From Tachypleus tridentatus (taxonomy: Eukaryota > Arthropoda > Merostomata > Xiphosura > Limulidae), in assembly GCF_004210375.1 (NCBI RefSeq), contig NW_027467782.1:30669276-30733275 (forward strand): 64,000 nucleotides of DNA, written 5' to 3'. The first letter of the stretch is position 1. Each line of letters opens with the position of its first letter. The notes beneath the pieces were generated by a model. That model saw only the letters and a list, made by a program, of their open reading frames with translations. It had not been told where the DNA came from and did not search any database. A program made the translations under genes and the position numbers. Shown piece by piece: positions 41,501-56,500 of the stretch.

Positions 41501-44500
41501 GTATTTAAGTTGGGTATAAAAGACTGAAGTTAGTATTTTCAGTGCTTAGATGGGCAAAATATGGAATCCTTAGAAATCATGAAATAGCTGTAATGTCTGC
41601 ATAGGTAAGTATTATTGGAAGTGCATTTTAGTTTAAGAAAGCATTAGTTTCCATTTTTGATACATTACCATCTAAACCCTGAGTTTGACTTATAGTTTAA
41701 TGAAGAGCAATTGAATATTTTAAATGGTAGTGTGTACACAAACCTATGTATGTCACTTAGGTCTTTAACATTCAAGAGATGTACAAGCAAGTCATCATGT
41801 TCTTTCAAGAGCTGTAGTTTGTGACAGGACCTTTTCATCCATGTAGCAAGTGTATAGTTATACTGTGACTTAATCTGGTGCATTATATTCAGTACTGTGT
41901 GGTCTAACTTTCATGCAGTATTAAGGACTTAACAATGTTTAATCCTTTTACAATGGGTCATGGATCAAAGGCCATCTTGTTGTGTTTGTTGACTTGCATT
42001 CAAGATTGTATTGAACAAATATTTTATGAATTTATGTCAGTAAGTTTGGAATCAAATTGTAGATTATAATTTTACTATTTAATGTTATGTATGAGTTAAT
42101 TTCTTAGTTTAAAAATAAGTATTAAAAGAACATAAATATTGATTTTAGTGAGTCACATGTTATGTTTAATGCTGCACAGTTTAAAATTAGATGTTTGTGG
42201 TGTCAAAATACTAAGTTCACAGTTTCATACAAATTAGAACTCAGATTACTAACTTTGACAAGCTAGAATATAAAATAAAAAGGTATGAGGTCTTTAACAC
42301 AGTGGGCCCTATTCAACTCTTTCCAATTTTTGAAACAGTCCATTATATACTCTTACTACAGTATATGACATGTGAATAACCAATCAGTAGCTTAAGATGT
42401 TCCTAAAGTGGTTTTTAGCTATTTTAATCTTCGAAAAAGCTAGTGTTCTTTCAATCTAAGTTTTCAAGGAGTTGGTTGTGTCTTTAGTCTGCTCATAGTT
42501 TCATATATTTTAAAATTGATATAAATCTAGTTACTAAGTGGAATTCTATGGTATCAGTGTAGTTACTTATGATTTTTTGGTTATTCAACTGTATGTATAA
42601 AACCTAAAAAAAAATTGTTTGATATCCTCCACTTGTGAAATTTCAAAAGGCTTAGCAACTTATGTCCAGCAACAACCAAGTACAGAGATCGTAGAGAGAA
42701 GAGATAATTGTTTGCTTTTCCCATTTTTTTTCTATATTTTAAGAAAAGTTTAATAATTTATTTCTAAATAGTCATAATGTATATACATATATATAATGTA
42801 TAATAATTTAAATGTGTCTGTATATTACAAAATACTAGTCCACTAAAACACAGCCAAGACAGAAAAGACTAAAGGTCAGTTTTATGTTACTGGATATGTA
42901 ATATGAGAGCACCAGATCAATGCAAGTTGCACAATGCTAGCTAGGCATGACTGGAAGGTCAGTAACATAATAAATATATATGTAACATATAGCATTATGA
43001 GACTTAGTCTACTTAAACTAAACATTTGTATATGTTACAATATGTCATCATCATAGCACTAAAAAAATAAAATTATTTATTTCCTAATTTTTTAATGATA
43101 GTTACAAAGCTAGTTAAGTGACAGACCCCACAGCTGGAGTGTAGAAAATAACATAATGTATAAAGTTTTGCTGAAATCAAACATCTGAAATATATTTAGG
43201 AAGTTTTAGAGATTATGCAAATAATATTTGAGATTTTTGGGATGAAGAACAGTTTTTAACTCATAACATGAAATCACTTTGCACTCATACTAGTAATGAA
43301 ACAGACTCAATTTTCACAAACAGATCTTTTATAAAAATAGTTCATGAAACATCTGATTTTTGTAAAAAAAATACTTGTATCTGTACTAATGTCTACCAGA
43401 TTTTGTGAAGGTACATGTGCTGTATCAAAAGTTATAGTACAAATACTTAATGTGTGCAAATGTGTAGATGAACTTGTATATTATACTGAGTCTGTAGCAA
43501 AAGGGCTAAATGACTGCTAGTTATCATAATTTTTTCCTGATCTGTCTCTAGCAAAAGCTATCCTTCATATATAAAATGAAGTAGCATGTATAAACTATCT
43601 GTTACACCTTATTCATTGATATTTGTATGTAACTTCTAAAAATATGTAACCTGTAAACTTTAGAACTACATTGATAATGAAGAGAAATTCATCTTTGTAT
43701 GTGGCTTATGTACTTGTATTGTATATTGTGTCTTCAACTTGGTTCACTGATGAAAACTTTGACTGCATTTAACAGAAACAAGATATGTCAGCAGTCTCAT
43801 TTGAAAAACTGATAAGCTGACAATTTTGCAGATTTTGGTTTAAAGTGGAGAAACTATAGAATGATGTGTTGGAGCTTTCATCCTGAAAGGAAGCAAATGT
43901 GATGATTGTTATGGTATAAATAAAACCAGAATTTACAAAATATTCGATTTCTCAAAACAAGCAAAGTAAGTTGCAGTTTAATAATAAAATGATCTTGTGG
44001 AAACCACCAAAATGTGTTGCCAACTTGCCCTTGAAAGTAGAAATTCAGCTAATAAATGATGGCAGAGTTTCAATGTTGAATTCATTTGCAATTTTTCAGT
44101 TTCTGTGCCACATCTCCTTTAGCTCTATATATATATCAACATACTCCATGAAATGCTTCAGTTCATTGTAGAGTCAAATTATTGCAACATCAGTATTTTG
44201 GGATTCATCTTTAGTGGTTTTTATTGTTTTTCTGATAAGCTTCAAAGATCTGAAGTTGTTTACATGTACAATCTGTACTATTATAGTTCATTCAAACTTT
44301 GCTGCTTTCAACATCTGTTTTGTAACTGATATCAACTTCTGTTTAGAACTTTATCGTTAAAATAATAGATAAAATTCCAAATTATTGTGCTGTGACCAAT
44401 TTTCTTTTGACTTGATGGAGGTTGTTAAGATTTTGTTATTGACAAATAAAACCCATAATTACACATTTTGCAAGGTGACCTGTTTTTCTTGGACCTGACA

Positions 44501-47500
44501 GAAATTTTTGTGATTCTATTCTTTACATAATAAGACATGGTTTGTAATTATTGGTGACCTAATGGAGGTCCTATGGGTTTTGTTCTTGACAGAATAAAAA
44601 CGATTCTTAGTTGTTGAGATGTAATCTGCTACTAGGACCTCAAGATGGCTGTTTTGGTTCTGTTGTTAACAGAATAGAATTATTCTCAGTTATTGAGATG
44701 TGACCCATTACTAAGACCTCATGATGACTGTTGTGGTTCTGTATATTCATAAGCTCATGCATAGAATGAATACACCAACTTTCCTTAATCTATAATAAAT
44801 GTTTTACATGTAAAGACAATGTATTTTTCGTTTTTTGTGATTTGCTTTTGCTAATGCATGAATTGACAAAGTTGTTATTTCTCTTGTGGACCCACATAAT
44901 GATCCCAACTATAAGTCTGTTTATGACTTCCTGAAGAGTTTCCAGAAGCTTTTAGCTCCTTTGTTTGTCAAGGCTAAATAATTATCAATCAAGAAAACCA
45001 AGAATCATCACGACAGTTGGCTTTCTTGCATAAATAATTTTGAAATGATATCTCTTGTAATTTTGTATAATAAAATATTAATACTACTAAGATTACATCA
45101 CATGCCAGAATATTCTGTTTGATTTCAAATGACAAAATAATAGTTTAAGGAAAACAATAGATATTGGTAATTTTGCATTGAAACAGATTTTAAGTGTGAA
45201 TCTGCAGTGTGTGTTATATTCATGAGATGAATAGAAACCAAACTGTGTAAAGTTTAATACTTACAATCTTTCAATGAGCTAATTGTATAATAAAATTCTG
45301 GGCTTGTACCTCAAACTCAGATTTGTGCTATAACTTTTGCTACTGTCAGACTTACATCTTCTGTAGTACAACTTTACATGCACATATACATAAAATTATA
45401 GCTCTCAAAGAATATTTTCAGAGTACTCATGTTAAAATGTTTTTATTTTTTATTGTCTACACCTTTTCTCCTGATAATTTGGTTATTTGGTTCATATCAA
45501 CAAAATTTCCCATTATTTCAATGGTACTGTCACAGGGCAGACTCAGTGTACCTTATTTCTGATCCTGTGCCTCTCCTTACCTGTTAATGAACTTCAGAAT
45601 CACTCTTTATAAGAATAAGGAATCTAAGAATATTCAGTATTCAAATGCAAAAAATGTTTTTATATATATATAGGATGAATGCATTGTTTTTTATTACTAC
45701 TTTTTTCAGTTGTGATCAGTATGCATCTATTTTTTTGTCTTAGAAACTGTACATCCTCCTTGATGAACCAGATGGAGTGGCAGGAGTAGCAGCATCTCGT
45801 CAAGAAGACCCCACACTTCATGATTTGATTCTAGGTCATGAAGCAACTGGTATGTAAAAGTAAATATTTCTTTATGTATGTAACTGTTAACCCTTTCCAG
45901 ATGGGTCATGGGTCAAAGGCCACATCATTGCACTTGTCAACTTACATTCAAAATTTTATTGAACTACTATTTTATAACTTTATCTTCTTAAGTTTGGTAT
46001 CAAACTGTATGTTAATATTTAAATTTTCATATTATACGTTATTTAAAAAGACACCTAAACATCGATTTTTGTGTGTCATGATGTGTTTAATATATGTGTT
46101 TTTATCTGATTTTTGAGTTATCTGTGAACTTTTAAATTTGGTTATTTGTTAGTAATTCAAATTAGCATATACTAAGGTAATTAGAGAACTGATTTTGTGG
46201 TCTTTATTTACTGAGTACTAACTTAAACATAATTAAATTTTATCCTGTGTATAGTATTATCTACTAATTGATTTGTTCCCAGTTGGTACAGCAGTAAGTT
46301 TATAGATTTACAATGCTAAAATCAGGGGTTCAATTCCCCTCGGTAGACTCAGCAGATAGCCAGATGTGGCTTTGCTATAAGAAAACATACACACACACAC
46401 ACACTAATTGATTTTTGTTGTTTTTTTTTATAAACTGGTAAGTCTATAACCTAGTTATTTTTGGTGAATTTCTGTTTTCTCAATCACTATGATTTTCTTT
46501 TACACAGATATACTATCCATTTATTTTATTAATTCAAGCTATGCTATTTTTATTAATCTATTCTATTACATTGTATCCAACATAAAATTTATACAATTAT
46601 ACACTTGTGCTTTTAATGTTTTAAAAAGTTGTCCAAAGATGATGAGAAGTCTTCATGACAACACTGGTATTACTGATGATGATCTTTTGCTTCCAGCATC
46701 TCTCTTCATCCTCAGATAACTTAACTCTGGGTGTACAAGCTAAAGAGGCATATTGAAAACTTCTTAAACAGCTTACCTGTTTGCTGTGGATGGACATACT
46801 TTGTCAGCATTCAAAACTCTAGTAAAGTATAAAAGCAAAATGGGGTACAGTTGATTTCAGATCTTGATAATGCCAATAGAAAGAAATAATTAATTAACAT
46901 TATTGTTGAAGCCATTCAAGTTGCAGTACTTTTATGCAATGCTTAGTTGTGGTAGTTACACATGAAAACTGGCTCTAAAAATAAACAAACTGATTTTTGC
47001 TAAAGCAGTGAAGCAATGTTTTACAGTTTATTTCTGTTGTTGCCTTACAGAACATTGGGAGCTTTGGCGATGTAGGTACAAGTAATCTAAAGAGGATTAT
47101 TGGTGATGGACTTAAAGATGATGGAAATGTTTTAATTCCATCAAAGAAATATGCTTACATGCTAATTTTAGCTACAGCTTATGAAGTCTCTTTTGACAAA
47201 TCCTGTTTTTTTAAATATTGCCTTTAGAATTAAGAACTTAAAACTTGTATACTGTTATAATATGCATTATTAGCTGAGATGTTTATGCTATTCTAATTGT
47301 TATAACAAATTAATTAAATTTTGATTGTGAGACACTAAGATCTTGTGTCATGCCAAGTAAGTAATACTTTTGGCGATCGGTTTATCTTTTCAGAACAAGC
47401 ATCATAGTGTGAGAATTGACATTTGCTCAGTAGGTAATACCCTCTTCTCTAACTCATTTTCCATTGCATCAAGAGCTATGAAAGTTAACATAATTTCTTA

Positions 47501-50500
47501 TAATGTTGTAATCACTCACACAAAGCATAACTTTTCATAGTCTTCGATCTCATTTGTTACACATCCCAGAAATTGTAAATTTGTAAATCAGACCCAATTA
47601 GTGACCATGCCCACATAGATCACATCCTCTTGTTTCAGAAATTGCCAGTAGTTATCTGTGATGGTTAATACCACATTATGTGTAAATAATAGAAAGCCAA
47701 CATTCTAAGGCTGGTGTAGAATCTCTAGCATCAGGGAAACATTTGCTAAGGCTTTTATTCTCTTAACATCTTTGTATATTTTGGTTTTTTCTGATTTACT
47801 TTAGATAAATTTTGTTCCATGATTATGATATAGTGACCTAATTTTAATTCACTAACTTGACAGGTTCTCTTCTGCCAAAGAAAATCCACAGTCAATCTAA
47901 TGAGACTCTAATGAGGATGATTTGTTAGCTACATTCATTGGCACAACTGTTTGAGCATAAATGTCTTCTTTATTTATACTTCTGTGCATAAATGTCTTCT
48001 TTATTTATACTTCTGTACATAAATGTCTTCTTTATTTATACTTCTGTACATAAATGTCTTCTTTATTCATACTTCTGCACATAAATGTCTTCTTTATTCA
48101 TACTTCTGCACATAAATGTCTTCTTTATTTATACTTCTGCACATAAATGTCTTCTTTATTCATACTTCTGCACATACATAAATGTCTTCTTTATTCATAC
48201 TTCTGCACATAAATGTCTTCTTTATTCATACTTCTGCACATAAATGTCTTCTGTTATTCACACTTCTGTACATAAATGTCTTCTTTATTCATAGTTCTGT
48301 ACTAGTTTAATTGTTCTTCTGATACAGAAGAGCATTGTAAGTCCTCATTTATCTAAAGAAACTGTCCCAAGAGACATATCAGTTTGATTTGTTAAAACAG
48401 TGAGTGTTTATTTATCTCTTATTATGGAAAAAAAAAAAAAAAACTATTGTGCCTGCAACATGTATAATAAAATTGCATCATGATAAAATAAACTATAATT
48501 TGTACAATTTACAGAAATGAATAAAACATTGTTTTACAAGTAGTAAGATTAAAGTTTGTCATTTTTATATTCAAACTTTTATTGATTAAAGTTTCAATTA
48601 ATAATGTTTTATACAACACATTGAAAAACTCATTACTGCCACTTCACTGGAAATTCGTGGTTTCACTGAAAGTCTTTTCACTAGAGATGTAGTACTGTAA
48701 TATAAATAACAGTGAATCTTGTTTGTTTTTTTATTAGAAATTTGTTTAGAATAGCACTTGCTAATAATACCAGGAGGTTTAATGACCCTTCTTGTAGAGC
48801 TGGCTGTCTGGCAGCAAGTAGAGGAGGAATCCTTTACTTACTTTACCAATCGACTTCTGTTTATTTACTGTCCTGTTGACAAGCTCGTATTTTAGTTTTA
48901 CTGCTGTATCATACAGTTTCCTTTCTTCTGAATGTTGTGAGGAATACTTTCTATGGTTGTCACTTTTGCCATATTATTGCACGTGGAGCCATATTCTTTC
49001 ATTAGAATTGAGTGGATATGGCAGAGCTTGTTAACTGTCTCATTTACTTTTACCCCTATGTGGTATGGCACACAGTGACAGAGGATGGTCTTACTATACA
49101 GTTTCTTTATTTCTGTCATCCATATGGGAAAATACTGAATTACTGATATGATACCTTTCCTATACTAACATAATTGCTTTCCTAGAGTTGCGTTACACTC
49201 TCTTTGTATAAATTTTGCTTATCACTAGCCTTGAGACTTCTGTCCAGATTTATGTTTCCATGCAAATAAGTATGCAACAACCCTCCAACAGTAAGAGAGT
49301 AACACACTTTTCTAGCACAGCTGACTTCCTCCATTCTGAAGTATACAATCATCATTTCATGACTGGGCAGTTTATAAGCATTGGGTTTGTCTGTTGGCAG
49401 ATGTGACAGCTTTTGTACAGCAAGTGGTGGACAAGTTCATGAAGCCTCTGCCTTTCTTTTGTACATGACATATCTCCACTTATGTTTCTTGTTTGAGATG
49501 GAAGGAATTTTGTCAGTTTTTTTATTATTACCTGCATCCTAATCATGTACCAATGCTGGCTTGAAACTACCTAAACCTTTTTTATTCTTTTGTACAATTT
49601 AGTTTCCTCAAGTTTGTTTCATTCACCTTATTTCTGTAGAAATCTTCAATCTTACAATGGTGTTTTGGTGCATGCTCTTTTACTTATCTTTTCAACAGTT
49701 GTGTGTTTATCTTCTTCAGCATTATCCTTTCATATTTGGTTGATTTGTTGCTACCATTTGTTAGGAGCATAATGCCCTTGTTACTTAAGTCCTTTAACCC
49801 CACCCCTATTTTGTTCTCATATGTTTTCATCTGCCTGTGTAGTTTTACTAAAATATTGTAAAGTGTTTCATTTCTCTGTATTCTACATGGTATATCTCCC
49901 TTTCAGTGCAGTATGGAAGTTCTTGCAACTTACCAGTTTCTAACTGCTGGAGTGGTGGACCATGAAGGCTTCGTCAAGTGCATGACAACTTTCAATCAGT
50001 AGAGAGTAGGGTGGTGGTGCTCTGCTAGTGCATATAGTGTGTATCCTTTTACTACTGAGCAATGGATGAAAAATTCCCAATATTGTATGGTTTTCTGTTA
50101 AACAAGTCTGCCTCATGCATTTTACTCCTGGCTAACTTTTTCCCACATTTTACTATCACTTGAATATCAGTTCTCATGCAGTCTTGTGTTTGAGTCACAT
50201 ATAACCAGTCAGCATACGGCCTCCCATGTATGAATGATAGGGACCCTACACCTACCATGGACCAGACAAAAATTCCTGACACTACATGGTTTATGACTGG
50301 AGTTGACCCACCATGTTTGCATTCCCTTTTTTTTTACCATTTCCCAGGTGTTAAGTTCTCAGGTAGCCTTTTCTTAGTTGTGTACTGGGTCTTCAAACAT
50401 TTGCCGTATCTAAGTTGCCAGAAAAATGTTGCTTTTCCTTTCTGCTTCCTGCCATTGAAGTAAAGATTTTTGGGACCCTTCTCCTTCTGTAGACTAGAAG

Positions 50501-53500
50501 ACATGTATTCAATACTACCTGGTTTTGGACTAGAGTTAACCTACCATGTACTTTCTATTGCACCTAGCTACTACACCATCAAGCATATCCATTTTCCATA
50601 CTGGACTTGTTTTCTTGGTGACACGTATCTTCACTACAGGTGAAGACTATACCCTGCATGTGTGTTCCTATGCTTTTGTAGTATAGGGTATTGTGCTCCA
50701 TTGTTTTCTTCAGGCACTTTCTGAAGGGAGTTCACCTAAGTTGCTTTTGTTTTGGTTTCTCCACTGTTTTAGTGTGGGATTTAAGCTCTAATGTGAGGGT
50801 AGGTGAGATATTGTATTGAATGTTAAGGTTTTCCAATGTTGAAAATGTATTTCGTATAGGTACTTACCTCTGTCACACTTCCCACCCTTCTTGTTTACTT
50901 CCAGTACATCTTTAATTGAGTAATTTAAAGTGATAATTGAATAATTATTATAGATTATGCCAGCTGTGCTAGGATAGTACATCACACCCCTATTGGTGGA
51001 AAGTTGTCTCATGCTCATTTTTATACTACAGTTCATCAATAGCATGTGGAAATGTTAATTGAGGTGTGAGTCTCAAGGCTAGTGGAGAGTAACAAATTGT
51101 GCATGTGGAGGGCAGTATGACCTGAAAAAAAAATTGTTATGTGAGAGGATCTAAGTTTTTATTGCAAGTACATTTATGGTGTTGGAAAATTTTAACTTTA
51201 TACAGTACTGCCTGGAAATTGTTATCAGATATTATGTCATGGAACTTTCTATTTGCAGTTCATTGTTTTCCATAATCTAGAAAACAGCTTGTTGTGTGGC
51301 TTCCATCTCTGTTCTTGAACTTCTTGTATAAGACTTTAAGTTTCACAAGAAGAATGTGTTGTTTTGCAAGACAGTAAGTACCCAGTCGTCTCTCTGTTTA
51401 ATATAGGGACCATTTGTGAGTGCGATGACAGATCACTGCTTACATTTTAAATAACTGCTGACAAAATTTTTCTGATTCCCTCTTTGTCTTCTCTCTCTAT
51501 TTTCTGTTCAGGTTAATTACCACAGATTCCAGTGGTACCAGATGTTTATTTAACATGAGGAACTATGAAACAAGTTGGTGATCAGTTATCTTAATGGTGA
51601 CTCTTTAACATAGGTCCAACCATAACTGTATCTTTAGGTGCCATTTAGGTAGTCTCTTTCTTGATTGGTATCTGTAAATCATTGTGGAGCTGTAATTTCC
51701 CAACTAAAAAGGACAGTGGTTCAATGATGAACTTTCTAGAAAAGTTTATTTTTATTATTTTACATTTAACTTTGAAAAGTGAAAATTGCTTGATTCTGCA
51801 GAACACTTTAAGGCATTATAAACAAGGGAGAAAATACAAAAGATTAATAATTGGTGCAGCTATGTGTATTTTAATAGTCAATATAGTTTCAGTTAAAAGG
51901 TAATAAATGAAGTTCATTCTAAGAATGTGTATATTTTGCCTGCTAATTGTTCCATGTTACCTGTACCTTAGTACAGTTTTGTAACTCCATTTTTTATTTA
52001 TCAAATTTTTAGCAGATTTCTTCTGATAACTGGGGAGTTGCAGTTGGAAAAATTCTTCTTTCTGTTAAAGAAAAGGTATGAGAAACTTTTAATAACTAAT
52101 ATATAGTCATTTATATAACAAGTTTAATATGTAGTAACTTATGGATGACACTTTTTTGCCAAGTGCCCTTGTTTCTTAATTAGTAATTGTAAAAATTACT
52201 AATTAAGAAAGTAAATTTTAAAGTTAGCTTATTTACAACAAACAAACATACTTATCTCAAATAATAGGAACGTTTATGTTGATCTTTCCAGTGGTGGATT
52301 AAAGGTTGTATGTGCTTAGTGGCTAATAATCTTTGAGGGTCCTACAATGGGCCTCCATTAAGACCATAAGCCCTAGGGCTGAGCCCCTTCTAGCCCCAAC
52401 CTAAATGACCCATTGGATCTTTCAATTTAAATTATATTGTAGACTTTAAGAAAATGTTTATTGTGTTGCACTCTTGGTTTCACTCAGTGTCAAGCCTCTA
52501 ACATATTTGTACCACACACTGCAAAAGTAATTGTTGAGCATTTTAGTCATCCTAAGTGGTGCTCAGCAATAACATATGGTAAATGTACATTTTTATTCTT
52601 TAAGTTATGTTACATTTTGAAATTTGAATGACAGTATGATTACTTTCTAACATTTAATGTAGAATATCCTGTTTGTGAAATAAAATTTGGCATCAACATT
52701 ATCCATGTCTGTTCTTCTGTAATTTCAAAAGTAAATGTTGAGTTTTGTTTCTTTGTGCAACTTTTCAAACTGGAGACAGGCAAATGATTGAACAGAGACC
52801 ACTATTTGCAATATATGATGTATGGTCAAAAGTTCTAAGACTTCACTTTTATTGCACAGAACAATGTACATACATCAGTATTATATTATATCCCGTTCAA
52901 AGTAATCCCTCCAGCTAATACACACTTGTCCTGATGTTCCTGCCATTTTCGAAAGCCTTCAACTTTTGTGTGACTAAGTTCTGCTTTCACACAATTGTGG
53001 ATGGTTGGAATGTCATCAAATCACCTTCCTTTCAACTTAATTTTGATTTTGGGAACAGAACAAAATCACATGTGGCAAGATTGGGAGATTACAGGGGTGT
53101 GGTATCACAGGAATGTTTCTTTCTGCCAAACGTTCTTGAACAGATACAGCACTATGTGAAGGTGCATTGTCGTGACAGAGAAACCAATAATCATTTTCCA
53201 CAGCTCGCAGCAGTTTCTTCTAATTTCTTCCCTCAAGCAAATTAGGACCTTTTTATAAAATGCTTGGTTAACTGTCTGGCCATTAGGCACGCATTCATGA
53301 TGAACAATACCTTGAACATCAAAAAACACGATCAACATTGTCTTTACATTTGATCAAGACTGTCATGTTTTTTTGGAAGTGGTGATGATGGAGATTTCCA
53401 CTGGGGTGACTGAAATTTCGTTTCAGGGTCATAACTGTGTACCCATGACTCAATCACCAGTAATAATGATGTTGATGAAATTTGGATCAATTTCTAGCCT

Positions 53501-56500
53501 TCTTTTCAGATCCTCACACACTTGTTGATGGTGAAACTTTTGGTCATCCATCAACAGCCTTGGAAAAAATTTTGCAGACACTTGACACATGCAGAGTTTT
53601 TCAGCTAAAATCACATGACATAATGCAAAGGAAATGTTCAGTTTGTCAGCAATTTCATGAATAGTTAATCTTTGATGACTTTGACTATTTTCTTTCATCT
53701 TAGCAACCATTTCATCAGTGGATGATGTTGGTGATTGCCCAGAATGGGCGACATCTTGGAAGTGTTTTATCCACTGATAAACAACAGTTTTACTTAAGCA
53801 ATCATAATTAAAAGCAGTTCTTAACATTTCAATGATTTCTGTTCCTACTGTACCATTTTTCATAAAAAATTTGATGCAAACATGTTGCTTTTATTTTCTG
53901 TCCATTTATATTTCAACAGAAGCAAGAGATGCTTCTGTCTTTGAACACGGGTATAAGGTCTGGATAAGTGGTTTATCCGTGAGGTAGATCACTATTTGTA
54001 CTTTGTACACACCTCAGTAAAGCTTACTGCCTCTGTACTGGCACCTGTAACAGAAGAAATCTTTTTTGATCAGAACTCATATATAAGATATATCAAGTTG
54101 TTTATGAGTTATGTTTGGAATATTATTGTGTGAGTAAACATTCAAATAATAAATAATATATATTAAAACAAGAACACTTGAGTTCATGTCCTTTTTAAGT
54201 CACACAGTTTGAAAAATTATGAGTTCTCTTACATAGTAAAAGTTGAGCTAAGATTGTCCATTTCATTGATTCCATAAACTGTAGTGGAAAACTATTTTGT
54301 AATTTTAAAACAAATCGTCTTTTTTTTGCTATTACTTATTAGTCAAGAAAATATAATATCAACAAAAGTATCATATTTTGTAATTGTTATTGTATGTATG
54401 TATATATATTATCTACACTGTATGAATATTCAAACTAAATCTACATCATGGGAAAAGAAAATGGCTCCCTTTAAAGAACTATGTACATCTACTTATTGTA
54501 GTTGTTGTATATAGTTGAAATCTAGTCATTTATTTGAAAGGGATGAAAATAAGTATGTGTATCTGTATCATAGTAATAGTTCTTAGTTTAAATTTAGCTA
54601 TTTATTTGAAACAGATTAAAATAAGTATGTGCATTTGTTTATCCTAGTTATGGCTTTTATTTTAAATCTAGCTATTTATTTGGAACAGGTGACATAGAGA
54701 TTTGCATCTGTTTACCTTGTTTGTTGTCAGGGTGTTTTAGTTTATTGTATATATATGGGCTGGATTCTTTGTAGTTGGTGTCTGGGACTTGGCAACAAAT
54801 TTCAATAACAAACAAACAGCATACAGTTCTCTTGTTTCAGGTAATAATGTATTAAAACAATTAAAATGTATAAACAAATGTTTTTTTCATTATTTGCTAG
54901 CACAGTTGTATCTAGAGCATTAAATACTTGTCTTCTTTTCATCAAAATCCACATAGCTTGGTCCAGTTACTTTAGAATCCAATTCACAAAACAAATTAAT
55001 TCTTGTCTTCTATGTTGTTACAATATAGTTTGTGATAATTTCAAGTTAGAAATCACCAATATATGCTTTTTATGGCTAAACTCACAATCACACAGGCTAG
55101 ATCTATCTGTTCAATCAAACTAACCCAAACTACATTTTTGACACACATTTATAACCTCACAGAGGTCTTAAACATTCTTCACATTATGAGTTATTGTGAT
55201 AAAATAATATTCAATCAAAACAATGAGAAAAATTTAGAAGTTTCTAATAAAATAATGCAATAGTACAGCAAGTATAAATCACAGTCTGTGATTCATACAC
55301 AGAAAAGTAATTATAAACTACTGCTACTAAAAATAACTAAATTGAACACTCTCTCTTATACTACTTAAGTAATAACACTTACATTAAACTTAAACACTTG
55401 TGTGGATATAACAATAAGCTTCTCTTTAAGAAACGTGTTTACAATTATTTTTTGTACTATATACAAAGACTGTTTCCAGTTCATCCAAAAAATCTACTCA
55501 TACAGTCTTGCACCAACATTTGCAGTCCTCTTGTTGGATTCAGTGTGGGACCAGAAGTTCTTGGGGTACAATACCTAACTCATGATTATTGCACAGTCAG
55601 TTTTATACTTCTGGATCTTTGCAAGTGGTTGATGATTCATTTGGATGATGAACTCCTTCCATACAGACTGTTGAAGAAGTTCCAAATGTCAGTATGGTGG
55701 CCAAACACTTCTTGAGTCACAGATCTCACTGCTCAGTGTCTTTCTGAACAGATCCCTGAGTTTCTTCAGATGGTTACATCATACACAATGTTGGTGGTTT
55801 TTTTTGCAACATTTTTCTCATCAAGAAGTTGAATGCTGCTGCTGAATTGATTAATCCAGATGGCATCTTTCTTGAATTGGTACCATTCATCAGGTGTCAA
55901 AAAGGCTCTTTAAACTTTGCCAATACACTTTTCTGAGATTGACCTTAGTGACGAACTTGGGCCCATTTATTTTCACTGCAATAGCATCTGGGTTGCCCAT
56001 AGGTTTGGAGCCAAATTCTGTCATAAAGTTTATTTTCTGGAAATCTGTACAGATGGTTGTGAGACATTCATGGTCTTCATGATTACCACCAGTGAACAGT
56101 AAACTTAATTCAAAGGCCCAGTTATTCCAGCTTCTAACATTACTTTAACTTTTAGCTTAATCAGGCTTTTATTATGTAGAACATTTGGTAGGGCTTCACT
56201 TTGACTGAGTTCTTGGTCATAGTCACAGTCTGTCTGGCTTTATCTGTCTGTGGAGACAGATGCACACTGCTACTTCTTTCTTCAATTTGTCATTAATTTC
56301 TTCATTGATGTTGACACTTTTGTACATGTCATCTACACCCAGTGGTCTCAGATTTTCATATTTTTTTGTGTGTGTGAAAATTACTAACCTTCAGATGAGT
56401 TTGTTGTGTCTTTAAGGAACAGAAACCTTCTTACTGAAATGTTAATCCTTCGACTTCTTAGGTGTTAGTTGTCCAATCAAGTCCATGGCAACTGTGTTGG

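Noticed and set aside
46489-46719. 76-residue frame as a possible ATR exon filling the gap after 45849
   Set aside because: No similarity to the expected ATR segment (DATACYDRAIQLEP region) and no good splice sites.
47051-47079. Short exon-like piece after TGCCTTACAG ending at GTACAA
   Set aside because: Too short and does not resemble ATR in any frame.
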